DNA from: Epiperipatus broadwayi
Lineage: Eukaryota; Onychophora; Udeonychophora; Euonychophora; Peripatidae
NCBI GenBank assembly: GCA_028023455.1
Contig: JAQFVV010006309.1
Location: forward strand, 3,513,482 to 3,577,481
Direction of reading: 5' to 3'
Length of the DNA stretch: 64,000 nt
The position numbers and the translations under genes are program-made. Under the pieces are notes generated by a model. The model saw only the letters and a list, made by a program, of their open reading frames with translations. It did not search any database and was not told the origin of the DNA. Shown here in pieces: positions 37,031 to 48,916 of this stretch (positions are counted from its first letter, which is position 1; each line of letters starts with the position of its first letter).

Positions 37031-37189
37031 AGGAGAAATAAATTTGATATTAACAGCTCAAAGAATTCTGAATTATTTCATTGAATTTAAATTTGTATTT
37101 ACAAATTATTTTAAAATGTTAAAATTATTTGAAAGTCGACCATAGTTGAATAAAGTAATAAAAAAAATAAACGATAATTTACATAAAAC

Positions 37190-37740
37190 TGCTATTAAGA
37201 TAAAAGAAGCAAAAAGCAGCAATTCTGCAATCCCATTGCAAACAATAATAATAATGATGATGATGATGATGATGCTCTATTAGAAGAATAAAATTCTGTA
37301 AAATGTCATGGAAATTAATGAAAATAAATGTAAAGTGATTATGAGTTTTAAAGACATAAAATGGCATATTAATAGTGGGAAGAATATTAGTCAGAAAAAA
37401 AATATTATTATTACTAAATAGAAACAGTAATCTATGATTATAAAATAATATGAAAGAACAATACAAAATGCTACATGATTTAAATAAAGAGATAATATAT
37501 GCAATTAAATTTATAAAAAAATGAAAAAACTTCAAAGCATGATAGAATAATTATAAATATTTTTACAAGATGAGTATTACAATTTACATAAATCTATCAA
37601 TAAAATTATAAAGTGTCTAAATGATAACAATAAGTCAAATGAGAAAGAAACATAAACCTCTTTGTCTTTTATTACATGTATAGTAAAATATATATATAAG
37701 ATTTTTATGAATTATGTTTAGAGAAAATTGTATTTAAAAC
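37190..37740 (+). mobile_element. LINE A fragment, decayed
   Basis: 'gcaattaaatttataaaaaaatg' (37501) matches the pre-RT tract at 56280. 'aaatctatcaataaaattataaagtgtctaaatgataa' matches the tract at 56377. A (GAT)n microsatellite (37257-37274) lies inside. Confidence 0.5.
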
Positions 37741-37749
37741 AGTCAAAAA

Positions 37750-39590
37750 CATAAGTTATGTAGATATCGATCATAAAGAGATGATCTATGATGATAACAA
37801 GTGAGCTTCACATTGGCCTTTCAATTTTGTAATGTATCACCCTTACACAAAGCTACCTCCTATATGTTGGTCACCAATTATGTAAGATTATACTTTTATA
37901 TAAACTTTAGATCCAAAATAGAATTGTTAGGTTAACATCAAAATCATACACCATCATCAAAGCCCTGTAGTTTGATTATTCAACATATGCTACAAAATGA
38001 AGTATTGATAAAGTGGCTATCTTTCCCCAGTGACAATTATTGACTATTCAAAAAGTGGTCAGTGAAAAAAAAAAAGTTTTTTGGGGGTTTTTTTTTTAAG
38101 TAAATGCTAGTATAAATCAGAGGTGCCATCATTTAGCTTTTATAAGAGTTAAAAGTCATTTACTTAATCTCTATAAATCCTTTTTATCATCAATACATTG
38201 TTCTTGTCTCTATCATAGTTTTAGACATATTAAGACTTAACCTTTAATGATTGTTACAATCACACACATATATGTATACTATAATGGTTAGCCAATGTAT
38301 GTTTCAATTATTTAAACTTATTTTAATTGATTTGGACATTACTTGACATTAAACATCAGAAACTAGACTGGCGCATATATTTTTTATATATCTTTAAATA
38401 AGCTTTGAAATTATTTTATTTAATACGATGATGATAACCACTACAATGGCCACTATTTGCAATGCCAGGCCAGATCACAAAGAACCTAAGTTACTCTCAA
38501 TGAAATGGACATGAAATAAATATGAAGACCAGACAATATTACCTATAAAGGAGTTAAAACATTGTTTAGACAAATAACAAAACAATATTTTATTACAAAA
38601 TGTTATAATTGTCAGATAAAATATCATATTCTTTTCCTTAAATAAGCCATTTCTCTGTTGTTGTTTTTTTAAATTCACACACATAGTAAAAAACAATAGC
38701 TATTTATAAAGTGTCTAAGGTTATTTTGATTAATTTTAAACATTAATCTTTCAACTAAATTTTATAATATAACTTACTATTATTATTTTTTTTTAATGCT
38801 AAAGCACATTTGCTGTAGAATAAATCTCTGTCCTCTAATACACCCTGGACATAATCCTATGTATCGTTGATCTTTACAAATATAATACATTTATTTATAA
38901 CAGAAGTTTCATAATATAATCACACACTTATATTTAAAATGAGATAATTTTAACCAATATGCTTTTCTTACAATGATAATTCTAGAGGGGGTAGGGGCTA
39001 GTTTTCTGGTATGAATCATGATTTAACAATAACACAAACTAATTATGGGAGGTGTTTTTTTTAATTGATCCTGATTTACTTTTAATTAACTGAGATAGCT
39101 GACTTCAAATTTACATAACAAAACTATAAATACCTTTACCATATAGATTTAGTGTATAATAATCATTTAACATTGATTTAATAATTACATATATATAATA
39201 AAATCTAACATACATAAAATTTAATCTTCAACAATCAAAAGGAGGGTCAATTTACTTATTAAGCATACTTGATCAAATTCCAAAATAAACCTTTAATATA
39301 AAATAACAATAATTATATTATACTGATCTTTTTTTTTTACTTGGATGGTTTAAATATTTTACAAGCATTTGTTTTAAAATGAATATTATTATATCTCTGG
39401 CAATTTCATATTGATGGATGGGCTTTGCTTTTTATACAAATCTTTTTTTTTAACTTCAGTTGCTTTAAAAATGCAATATTTTTTAAACTTGTTCTATTTT
39501 CTTTAATCAATCAATAATATAAAATATAGTTTGTTTGAATTAAATATATCCAAAAGTAAAATTTAAAATAATTAATATATTACATTTTTT
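37750..39590. other. AT-rich non-coding stretch
   Basis: No supported gene or transposon. Confidence 0.45.
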
Positions 39591-39658
39591 AGCTTACAGG
39601 AAAAGTTCTGAAATCGGGCTTCTCTCCACAATTCAAGGTTCTCCAGCTATGGCATGTA

Positions 39659-39793
39659 TTAATTGATTCCATTTATAAGTTGCCATAATGCCTTTAGCAA
39701 GCTTCTTCCATGAAAATGTGAGGTTTTATGCCTTGTTTCTTCATTTGGAGTATAGATTCCTTCACAAATAGCATGTTCATGTTCCCAAGATCC
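39659..39793 (-). other. Short open segment, possible exon or relic
   Basis: A 44-codon minus-strand frame has a balanced composition unlike the surrounding low-complexity DNA (it begins GSWEHEHAICEGIYTP and includes HFHGRSLLKALWQL before a stop). A TAA two codons upstream of the first residue closes the frame. No family was recognised. It could be a terminal exon, a retrocopy fragment or chance. Confidence 0.2.
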
Positions 39794-40120
39794 AGGTTAG
39801 ACTTCAGCAGTTAGCAGTTTTTCCTCTTTTTTACTCCATCATCATAATGAAGGTTTAATGCAGCTTAAGTAAAGTGAGAATCCAGATTTTTCTTTAGCTT
39901 GGTTAGAACAAAAAACCAGACTGCCCAATTTAAGAAAAATTGTCTATATATATAGGTTTTGTCCTGTTGCTTTTAACACCTTAGATGTTGTTTTAATACT
40001 TTTGATTTTATTTTTTATGCCATTGATAATCTCTTATTTTCAATACCTTTATAATCTCATTTTATTTTAATTATATGAATTTTAAAATACTTTAATTATT
40101 TTTTTAAATTATTGAATATA

Positions 40121-41045
40121 CAAAATACACCTGGGTCTCGTTTTACGCGATAGATAGATTCCTCAGAAAACACGCGCAAATGAAATCGTGCAAAAGTAGA
40201 CGTAACTTACCTTAAAAAAGGGGGGATACGGACTGAGATTTTTCAAAAATCGCGTAAAAGCAAAGCACCAATGTAAAATTACTTTAAAATTCGTGCAAAA
40301 AAAAAAAAGGAAATAAAATATGACTAATAAAAAATTTCAAATTTGAAAAAAATTGATACAAGACAAACTTTTTTTAACTATAATATTTAATTTTATTCAA
40401 AACAATATATTTTTATGCATAATTTACAGTAATTTACATTTTTTATACACATTTTAATTATTATCGCAATTTGCCGATAAACAGGTTCGTTTGCAAACTT
40501 GTAAAAAAATCAGATTCTTCACATGAGAAAATACAACTAGCGCCAACATCATTCTCATGTTGTTAATGGTTTTCTGGTGACAATGTAATTAGTAATTAAT
40601 CTAACAACTAAAAATTAAATTCTTATTTTGTCTTTAATTTTTTAATTTTCAATTTTAATTGTGCTCACTGCTATTACTGATTAAAAATAAACTTGCGGAC
40701 ACTAAATGATTAATAATAGATTGCGTTCTTTTTTAAAAAGTAAAAACAGAATGTGATTTAAAATGCAAAATTAACACGCACAATGTTTGAACAAATTTAC
40801 ATTATAATCTTGTAAAATTTAATGTCTGTATACATAAAATCTTACTATTATAAAACACTGAAAATATTGAAATTACTAAGATGAAAGTCGAATTCCAATA
40901 ATGTGCTATTTCTTTCAATATACACGAAATTTATTATTTAAAGTAATAGCGCATTATCGGATTTCGACCTCCGGTGAAACATGGAATCGCGTAACTTCAA
41001 AATCGTGTTAAATAAGTCCACGTAAAAAGAGACCCAGGTGGACTG
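40121..41045. mobile_element. Non-autonomous pogo/Tigger-like (Tc1-mariner) transposon
   Basis: The right terminus ends ...GAGACCCAGGTGGACTG followed by TA; the left starts TA then CAAAATACACCTGGGTCTCGTTTTACG. The reverse complement of the right end reads CAGTCCACCTGGGTCTC..TTTTACG, so the terminal repeats agree over about 20 bases with a TA target duplication. Sub-terminal 'acgcgcaaatgaaatcgtgcaaaag' and 'aatcgcgtaacttcaaaatcgtg' are GC-rich relative to the flanks, as in Tigger-type repeats. No transposase frame is present. Confidence 0.8.
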
Positions 41046-41322
41046 TAATTATTAAATTGCCTGAATTTTTCTTTTTTTCAAATCTCATATCTCAAACTGG
41101 CTTCATCTTTTTTGTTTGTTTTTTTCACTTATTTTTGATTTAATTATTCAAAATCTTTTTTAAAAGTCTAGTACATTTAAATGAGTTGTTTTTCAATACA
41201 TTCATTACATTCTTTGATAAGAGAAAGTTTTAATCTAATTTGTATAATTTACTAGTTTGTCATAAATTTAAATTTTTTTAACAAACCTATTACATATTTA
41301 ATGTTATTTTACAATATACCAT

Positions 41323-41426
41323 GTAATAACGTGAAAGCTAAAACTTTCAACAGATACACCTTAACATGCTTACGTAAGCATGTTAAGGCGTATCTGTTGA
41401 AAGTTTTTTAGCTTTCACATTATTAC
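41323..41426. repeat. Near-perfect 104-bp palindrome
   Basis: GTAATAACGTGAAAGCTA through CTTAC pairs with GTAAG through TAGCTTTCACATTATTAC, centred on TAC|GTA at 41373/41374 with no loop. There are three or four mismatches or bulges. Confidence 0.85.
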
Positions 41427-41530
41427 AATATTATCTGTTTACACTTAATAAATTTGATATATTTACATTTGTTAATATACCATGTAGTAATTTATTCTAA
41501 TTTGAATAAATTATTGTCTTTAATATCTTT

Positions 41531-42520
41531 TAATAAATATATAAATTCAACATTCCTTTTTTTTAAAAAACTTGTTTTATTCCAAATTATAATTTTCTTT
41601 CTCTTCCATACAATGTTTCAACTACATTCTGTAGTCATTATCAAGTTTTCTTAAAAAAATAATAATAATAATAAAATAAATAAAAATAAAAAAACAAAAA
41701 TAATAACACAAATAAATAAAATATTAATACATTCCAAATATATAATATTCAAATAAAACCATAATATTATTATAATCTACAAATACAATTATTTACCTCC
41801 TTCCCTATCTTTAATTATTTCTTTTAAAATACCTTTATAATTTAATACTCTTCTTATATAAATTTATTATCTATTCTCTAAATCTTTACCCATTAACATT
41901 CTTTTTATACCCCTCCCCCATTTTTTATTTTTATATATTATTCCTATATTATCTTATTTTTTATCTTTATTTATTAACATTCTATAAGGCCATTGGAATG
42001 CGTTAAAAATTTTAAAGAGAGAAAAAAAAAGAGGAAGTATATATAAATCAGTATAACCCAGTATTAAATAGAATGTTAATAAATAAAGATAAAAAATAAG
42101 ATAATATAGGAATAATATATAAAAATAAAAAATGGGGGAGGGGTATAAAAAGAATGTTAATGGGTAAAGATTTAGAGAATAGATAATAAATTTATATAAG
42201 AAGAGTGTTAAATTATAAAGGTATTTTAAAAGAAATAATTAAAGATAGGGAAGGAGGTAAATAATTGTATTTGTAGATTATAATAATATTATGGTTTTAT
42301 TTGAATATTATATATTTGGAATGTATTAATATTTCATTTATTTGTGTTATTATTTTTGTTTTTTATTTTTATTTATTTTATTATTATTATTATTTTTTAA
42401 GGAAACTTGATAATGACTACAGAATGTAGTTGAAACGTTGTATGGAAGAGAAAGAAAATTATAGTTTGGAATAAAACAAGTTTTAAAAAGAAAAGGAATA
42501 TTGAATTTATATATTTATTA
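41531..42520. repeat. Large inverted repeat, 2 x about 453 bp arms with 85-bp spacer
   Basis: The left arm 41531-41983 is the reverse complement of 42069-42520, with only a handful of differences by eye (for example one T/C in AATATTTCATTTATTTG and small homopolymer changes). The spacer is 41984-42068. Each arm has a hammerhead-like patch. Very high arm identity in AT-rich DNA implies a recent duplication or gene conversion. If transcribed it would form a long double-stranded RNA hairpin. Confidence 0.88.
42404..42447 (+). ncRNA. Degenerate hammerhead-like motif in inverted-repeat arm
   Basis: CUUGAUAAUGACUAC, loop AGAAU, GUAGU, U, GAAAC, GUUGUA. Stem II (ACUAC/GUAGU) and GAAAC are intact, but the core reads UUGAUAA instead of CUGAUGA. 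A mirror copy lies on the minus strand at about 41605-41647. It resembles hammerhead motifs at the ends of Penelope-like elements. Probably inactive. Confidence 0.4.
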
Positions 42521-42948
42521 TCATGGAGCTATAATTTAAAAAGAAAAAGAAGTGAAAAGTTGTGTATATAATTATAATATCTTTTATTAACTTTCAAACT
42601 TCTATATTCTTGCAGCTCTGAAAACCAGTTCACAACCATGTGGAAGATCACATGGACATCACTGAAATGAATGACATTATTAATTTCAAAATATATATAT
42701 TTCATAAAATAAGATTAAAAAACAGAATAAAGACTATTAAGCAAACAATATAATTTTACTATAAATAATTTATAACAATTTATAGAAAATAACATGATGT
42801 CTGATAGAATAAAAATACACACAGAAAAGTAGTTTATACTCTTATTCTTTACTTTTTTGCATTTCTTCATATATTCATATTGCTTATAATAACTCCTCAC
42901 ATATACACTTTAATGAAAAAAAGTGTTTCAATAAAACTTATTTATTTT

Positions 42949-42988
42949 CCTGACAGTTTTGACTGTCCAGCAGTCTTCATCAGAGCAA
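42949..42988 (-). ncRNA. Degenerate hammerhead-like motif
   Basis: On the minus strand: UUGCU, core CUGAUGA, stem II GACUG-CUGGA-CAGUC, AAAAC (GAAAC expected), UGUC, AGGAA. Stem I UUGCU against AGGAA pairs at four of five positions. The first core box is perfect and the second has G12 changed to A, which would impair cleavage. Confidence 0.45.
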
Positions 42989-43000
42989 TATATAAGAAAA

Positions 43001-43150
43001 GGTAGTTTTTTTATAATATTTGGCTTTATTACTGCTTAATATGCTATCAGTATATTTTTAGTATATCATATGCCATGAATATAATATAGTAAAAATATAC
43101 TAAAAGCATGCTAGGCAGTAATAAAGCTAAATATTATTTTAAAAACTACC
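43001..43150. repeat. Hairpin element, arms about 55 bp
   Basis: GGTAGTTTTTTTATAATATTTGGCTTTATTACTGC..ATGCT pairs with AGCATGCTAGGCAGTAATAAAGCTAAATATTATTTTAAAAACTACC. It directly adjoins the hammerhead-like motif at 42949-42988, so both may belong to one element. Confidence 0.75.
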
Positions 43151-43443
43151 TTTTAATGTGTATTTTCATTTTACCAGATATTACGTTGGCTCAGAAAAGA
43201 AGAAAATTAGTAACAATTAAATTAGAAAATAACATGATATATTAGCTCATATATATATATTCATTTAAATGGTGATTCATATCATTTATTCTATAAATGT
43301 ATACAATCAATATATAGAATTCACTATCTCATTTAAAATTACCATATATAAGAAATTATCTAATCTTTTGAAAAGTTTATTTATATTATATAACTTATTG
43401 GAAGCTTCGATTATTTCTTATTGAGTTATATATATATATATAT

Positions 43444-45417
43444 TGTAACGGAATAGCGTTACATAGGGTTTAAACCGAGGAACGTTAAAGATATATATAA
43501 GTGACGAAATAAATGACAGGTACCAAAACTTCTTAAAAAACGATCTTGTTTTAAGAATAAACGAGAAACAGCCGTTTCTAAAGCAGATCGCAGCTATATA
43601 TGAGTACCTGTCAGATTTATTGAACTAAAATTAAAAGAGTTTTTATTTTTTTAAGGAATTAAATTTATTATAATCATTATTTGTAAGTTTGTTTTTTTTG
43701 TTACTTCGTTTTAAAAAAAAAGAATGATCGAGAACAAATTAGAAATTTTTTATTAAATCATTTTTAAACAAAAAAGAAAGAAAAAAGATAAGTAAATTAA
43801 TTAATCTGCAATAGGTTAAAAGATTCCAAGCGATCTAAGATATTTTGAATGGGGGGGCAATTAGTAGATTAAAATTTAGAGAATTTGAAACAATAAGCAG
43901 GATGTATGTTGGTAAGGTCTAGATAACAATCCAAATTTAGAAACAGAGGTGATAAAAAGTGTACACTGCTATTGTACTACTTAGACTTCTGGCTCCAGCT
44001 AAAACAATATGTAAGAAAAATGGAAAAACTAAATTAAATTCCCACGTGGTGCAAATGTCACAGAAACTATTAAATAAAGAGGACCCTTAATTAGCAAATA
44101 AGAACTGATGACTCATGAGTGCATGACAGAGATTGGAGGAAAAATTCAAGGTGTCGTGGCGGGAAAGAAGAGAAGAAAAAGGCAAGACAGAACTGGAGAG
44201 ACATTATTAATTACAATTATTAATTATTGATTAAGAGTTGTGGAAGGCGAAATTAATTTGAATTTTAGCGGAGAGTATTATTAATTTTTTTGGCAGAGCT
44301 TCTGATTAAGTACTTGGACTTCTTAACCTAAACTTTGTGTGATACCGTAGACGAAATGCGTTGCTGAATCCAAAATTCGCGGCTTGGCCGCCGAACCTTC
44401 GCACCTGGCACCGCTGATCGATCCTAGAATGCTCTCAACCTCGGAGAAAATGAACTCAAGGACCACACACGCCCTGGAAGCCTCACCAAAAGCCGGCATG
44501 CTGAATTAAAGAAAACATCGCTCAGGATCCCATTACAGTCTTCTCGTTCCACAGGTAGTTATATTTTAACATTTGCTCACACATTCATGCACCAGCTAAA
44601 TTAACTTTAAAGTGGAGAACGATTTACAAACATTAAGTGTAAAATGATAAAATTACTAATGACCAAATTGAATCACTAAAGAACTCAACCAGAATCATAT
44701 GTACAATTAAGATTCAGCAAATATCTGTGCAAATTCATACCTAATTCCGTAATTATGTTATCTAGACTTACTAAATCATATATCTGCATGATAATTTTAT
44801 TTACCCAGTTTTTTTTCTAAATAAATCATTCATTTAATTAATACTTCTTTTATTGATCGCTTGGAATTTCAAATTTATTTAAATAATGTTGAATGAGTGC
44901 GAGAGTGATCTAGTTTGTATAATTTGAACGGGTACATTTAATATTTTAGTTAAGATTTAAGTATATTTATAGCGTTTATATTTGTCATACAATTCTTATG
45001 TTAATGTTAAGTTATGGTTAATTTATTCTGGGGGATATAGGGCGGGCCCAACAGTGATAAAGGTGTTTCAATATTGTTTTAACGGTAATGTGCGATCTAG
45101 TTCGGAAATAGTGTTGCTGTGTTCGTTTCTTGCTGTCCGCTGGAGTGATGCTTGGGCATGTTCTGTGATATAGTTGAGTGAGCGTGTGCACGTGCGTGGC
45201 GAGCTTGTAAAGGTTCTCCTGGCGCCTATTACTCGGGTTCAATCTGAATCTACGTATGAAACAAATAAAAGCGTACGTGTATATGTGTTTGAAATTATTT
45301 TCACAAAACATTATGTAAACCCCAGACGAAATAACACAGCAGATTCGTAAAAGGGAATCGTCAACAGAACAGCGAGCATACAGAAATAGTGACGTCGACG
45401 AGACGTACCGGGTTACA
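43444..45417. mobile_element. Probable solo LTR (1974 bp)
   Basis: Starts TGTAACGG and ends CGGGTTACA (TG..CA with an inverted terminal match), between ATAT copies at 43440-43443 and 45418-45421. The interior is markedly less AT-rich than the flanks, especially 44340-44540 and 45020-45240. No gag or pol and no second copy in the window. Orientation is not certain; AAATAAAAGC near 45265 would fit a plus-strand polyadenylation signal. The minus frame at 45018-45599 crosses its right end into the next element, so it is not a gene. Confidence 0.62.
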
Positions 45418-45427
45418 ATATATATAT

Positions 45428-47249
45428 TGTACCGAGATACATCAGGAAGTAGTGTGTTTTCTTCGGAGTTACACATAATTTTGGAGAAATATAAATTGAT
45501 AAAAGATTTGTTTAAATATTTAATAAAAATAAAAGGTCTTGTAGGGTAAAATAAAATAAAAATTTTTTTTATCATAGAAGGGTTTATTGTTAAAAGCATA
45601 AATTAGACAGTTTTATAACATATAATTTTAGGATCACATTTAAATAAAACTTAAAGAATTAAAAACTTGATTTAATTAAAACTTGATTTAATTGAAATTT
45701 GATTTAAGATTGCTTTTAGAAAAAAAAAAAAGCAAGGTGGAGTTCGTTTTGTCTTATAAAAAAAAAGGGAATATAATCAAAGGAATGTAATAAACAATGG
45801 GAGCTAATGACAAACATAAGAAATTTCCATTAAATGGCTAATTAGTGAAATAACTCTAACCAAGAAATTGAAATTTGCAATCATCTAAAGAATGACCAAT
45901 GAAACTGTGTAGAGAGTCGAAAGAAAAGAAATAATTGTCCAATAGCAGAAATTCAGAATGTAGATTGAATCCGCAAGATAAGGACCATAAAATATAAAAA
46001 GTGCGAACTTTCTATTGTTATATTTATTAGATTGAATTTGATATTATGATTAAAATTTGATTTTGATTTGGTTCGGTTGATTATTCTTAAATTCATATTC
46101 ATATTATTAATATACGTCCAAAGTTAAATAAAACAATGCTGCATTGTTAAACCCATCGTGTGGACAGCCAGCCGAATCCTTCCATGCAATACCAACAGCA
46201 GACAGTTCGAAGGTCGATCATGTTCACGTAAAGCAAAAAGGAAGCGGAGTGTCCATGGTGAAGCCCACAGGATCCCAATGACATTGGGAAAGGATTGCAA
46301 AGAGTTAGCGCTAACTGACCGAAGGAAATACTATCAGAAGCTACGCTCGGAACTAGGCATAAAAGAGAGTGCTAGGTAATATTTATTTTATTCTTGATTC
46401 ACTAATTAAAAGCCGTAGTAATGTATGGAATAATAAACTTTGAACTTTATGTTACGAACAATAATTACTAATTGTCTTTAGCTCCATTATCAAGGGATTT
46501 TTATTGTGATTTCAAATATATGTGTGTGCGTATAATTATTTTCTAAATGTATGTATAATATGATATTTTTTTGTTATATTAAATATATCTAAATTTGAGC
46601 AAAAGTGTAATTAATTATATTATAAGACCAAATGAAGTGAAACAGCGTAAACAGAGATTTAATGGGTTGGTGATTATTTAAAAAAGAAAAAAAGAAAAAA
46701 AAAAGGAAATAAATATCGTAGAGCAAATAAATAATAAATGTTATAATAATGAATTATAGTTTAGAAATGGGATTGAATATCCTATGAGATTATGAGAGCG
46801 AAATAAATTTTAAATTAGAATTTGGGAAAGGAAGCGAGAAAACTAGCGCAGAGAAAGATTCGTAAATTGATTTTTTTAAGTAGGTAGATTTTGTATTTTA
46901 TTGATTGTTTTAGCTGAGCTAGCGGGAGCAGGTACTAGATCATATTGGTCAGGCAGACTTGTCGACAAAGGTCAGCTGGCGCCCATTGGATTTTTTCCTT
47001 TAAATAAATAAAGAGTTTGGTTGGCTAATGTGTAATCTAGTAAACGAGTATTAATATTATTGGCGAATGTTTGTCAATGATATTGACCACTCTACCCGAG
47101 GTACCGACAGCCCCATATGATAGGATTTTGTGTAAGAGGGAGGTACAAAGTTCTGTATCGAGTCGTTTATAAATATCAAATATTTTATTGATGTTATATA
47201 AGTGATATTTATAAAAGTTATAAGACGATATTAAGGGGTGGTAGGTATA
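45428..47249 (+). repeat. 5' LTR
   Basis: 1822 bp. It contains a TATAAAAAG box at 45993-46001, AATAAA-type signals near 46128 and 46430, and a conserved stretch at 46150-46380 that is open for 73 codons but lacks an ATG start. Relative to the 3' LTR it has a 6-bp extra ATTCAT-type unit near 46095 and several homopolymer length changes. Confidence 0.9.
45993..46001 (+). promoter_or_regulatory. LTR TATA box
   Basis: TATAAAAAG about 565 bp into the 5' LTR, repeated at 49488-49496 in the 3' LTR. Transcription would start near 46025, leaving a long R/U5. Confidence 0.55.
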
Positions 47250-47251
47250 AA

Positions 47252-47269
47252 TGGCGCCCAACGTGGGGC
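47252..47269 (+). promoter_or_regulatory. Primer-binding site, tRNA-Lys type
   Basis: TGGCGCCCAACGTGGGGC begins two bases after the LTR end. It is the 18-base complement to the 3' end of tRNA-Lys(1,2), used by several retroviruses and gypsy-type elements. Confidence 0.9.
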
Positions 47270-47564
47270 GAAACTAAACGTTTTGAATGGCAGGACCGAT
47301 GTGAGTCATGACTGGACATTTTTAAGCGGTGTGGCCAGAGTCGTGTATGAGTGACATAAGTGATAGCTAGTAAAAAGAAGCGGGAGGGAGTGTGATAGTA
47401 GGATTAGAAAATGGTATAAGCAGCGCAACTATAAAAGTGATTTTGCAATTATATAAAACGTGGAAGCATAGGGACACTCCGGGGAATTTTAGCAAAAAAA
47501 AAGAACTGGGAAGGTTAGGTTTTGGTTGTACGTACGTAAGTTTATTATTAAAAAAAAGAAAAAA

Positions 47565-48731
47565 ATGGACGAAAGTGGAAACGACGGGAGGGCAACGCCA
47601 GAAGTAAGCCCGATATTTTTTAAAAATCCGCAAATAGTGGAAGAAAGTGCATTTCAAATTTTGATGAACATGATGAAAGAGATACACGAAGACATCAAAC
47701 AAAATCAACAAGAAATGAAGCAGGAAATTAATGAACTTAGGACAGAGATGAGAGAAATGAAACAGGAATTGACAGCAAGAATGGACGCATACGAGGAAGT
47801 GATAGGAGTAATGAAAAAGGGTGTAGAAGAAGAAAGGCACGAAATATTAGAATTAAAAGAAAATATAGAAGTAAGGGAAGAGTCAGGCAGTATAGGGAAA
47901 AGCCAGCTAGAAAAGAGAATAGTACGCGTGGAAGAGATATGTCAAGACCTAATAAGTAGCCAGGAAACGACGCGACAGGAATTAGGGAACTTAGAGAATG
48001 AAATAGAGACCACCAAGAATATAAAAACTAAAGTAAAGGAGATATGTAAAGATGTAGTGGGAGACACAGGGCAGAAAATAAGACAGGTAGAACAGAAATG
48101 TGAGGATTTTAAGATTGAGAATAGACACAGTGAACAGACGAGTAGATTTATGGAGAAGCAGTTCACCATTTCGGTATTCAAAGTGGAGGTAGGAGAAAAC
48201 CTGCTGAAACATTTCTAAAGCCTGAGTAATCTGTTCCATAGTAAAAGTTTACCGGAAGAGGACAAAGTTGCGGTGGCCAGTAGTTACCTCCAAGAGACAG
48301 CATGTGATTGGTGGCACACCTTGGACGAGAAACCGCAGACATTCGGAGAATATAGATGGGCTATGTTAAGGGCATTTTGGAATGAAGCTAGGCAAGACGG
48401 AATCCTGTATAAAATATCCCACGAGAGATATTCAAATGTGCGGGGAGAGACGTATGCGAAATTCTTTTACCGACAAGTGTCAAAACTTTAGGCATTGACG
48501 GCATTCCCTATGTCAGATGGTCAGATAATCAGAACACTACGCAATAATATGCTGCCAAATATACAACAGCTAATGTTAAGTAAAGATGGACGGTCAGTGG
48601 AGGAAATGGCGGAATTTCTAATACAGGTTGATTATGGCAATCCAGCTAGGGAACCTCCAGATCGATATAGGAGATGGGATGGGTACAACGACCCACATGG
48701 CAGAAAGGGAGAACCACCTGATCGAGCGTAA
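47565..48731 (+). pseudogene. gag: gag polyprotein with two premature stops
   Basis: The chosen start is the ATG of MDESGNDGRATPEV at 47565; the frame is open further upstream but without an ATG. One reading frame runs to 48731 (388 codons) and is interrupted only by TAA at 48216-48218 and TAG at 48489-48491. The N-terminal half (residues about 20-205) is charged heptad-rich coiled coil, methionine- and glutamate-rich. The C-terminal half is capsid-like: AVASSYLQETACDWW, FGEYRWAMLRAFW, then QIIRTLRNNMLPNIQQLM, the pattern of retrotransposon gag (PF03732-like) domains. No CCHC zinc knuckle is visible; the tail is basic (RYRRWDGYNDPHGRKG). As the frame is otherwise kept, the stops look recent. 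Confidence 0.82.
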
Positions 48732-48897
48732 TATATATATAAATAAATAGGTATAACGGGACCGAAAACTTAACAAGTAACACGGACACACGAGAATAAG
48801 AAAGGACGAACTGGCATCAAAATTAATTGAGGGGATTGTATAATAAGAATAATGTTAAACGTTGAAACTAAAACCTTCAGATTGATATTTTAGTTTC
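48732..48897 (+). other. Interior tail between gag and polypurine tract
   Basis: A 165-bp AT-rich segment with no frame. It is where pol would lie in an autonomous relative. Confidence 0.7.
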
Positions 48898-48916
48898 AAA
48901 AGGGGGGACGGAGAAA
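48898..48916 (+). promoter_or_regulatory. Polypurine tract
   Basis: AAAAGGGGGGACGGAGAAA (one pyrimidine) immediately precedes the 3' LTR TG. It is the expected primer site for plus-strand DNA synthesis. Confidence 0.85.

Noticed and set aside
45018-45599. 193-codon minus-strand open frame
   Set aside because: It crosses the right end of one LTR, the TA repeat and the start of the next LTR, so it is a chance frame over an insertion junction. The right half recurs at 48855-49088 only because it is LTR sequence.
46158-46379. 73-codon frame in the 5' LTR as a gene
   Set aside because: It begins with GTG, has no ATG start, and is frameshifted in the 3' LTR. Kept only as a finding about LTR composition.
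47367-47840. 157-codon minus-strand frame opposite gag
   Set aside because: Antisense shadow of the coiled-coil gag; phenylalanine/leucine-rich composition follows from the plus-strand Lys/Glu codons.
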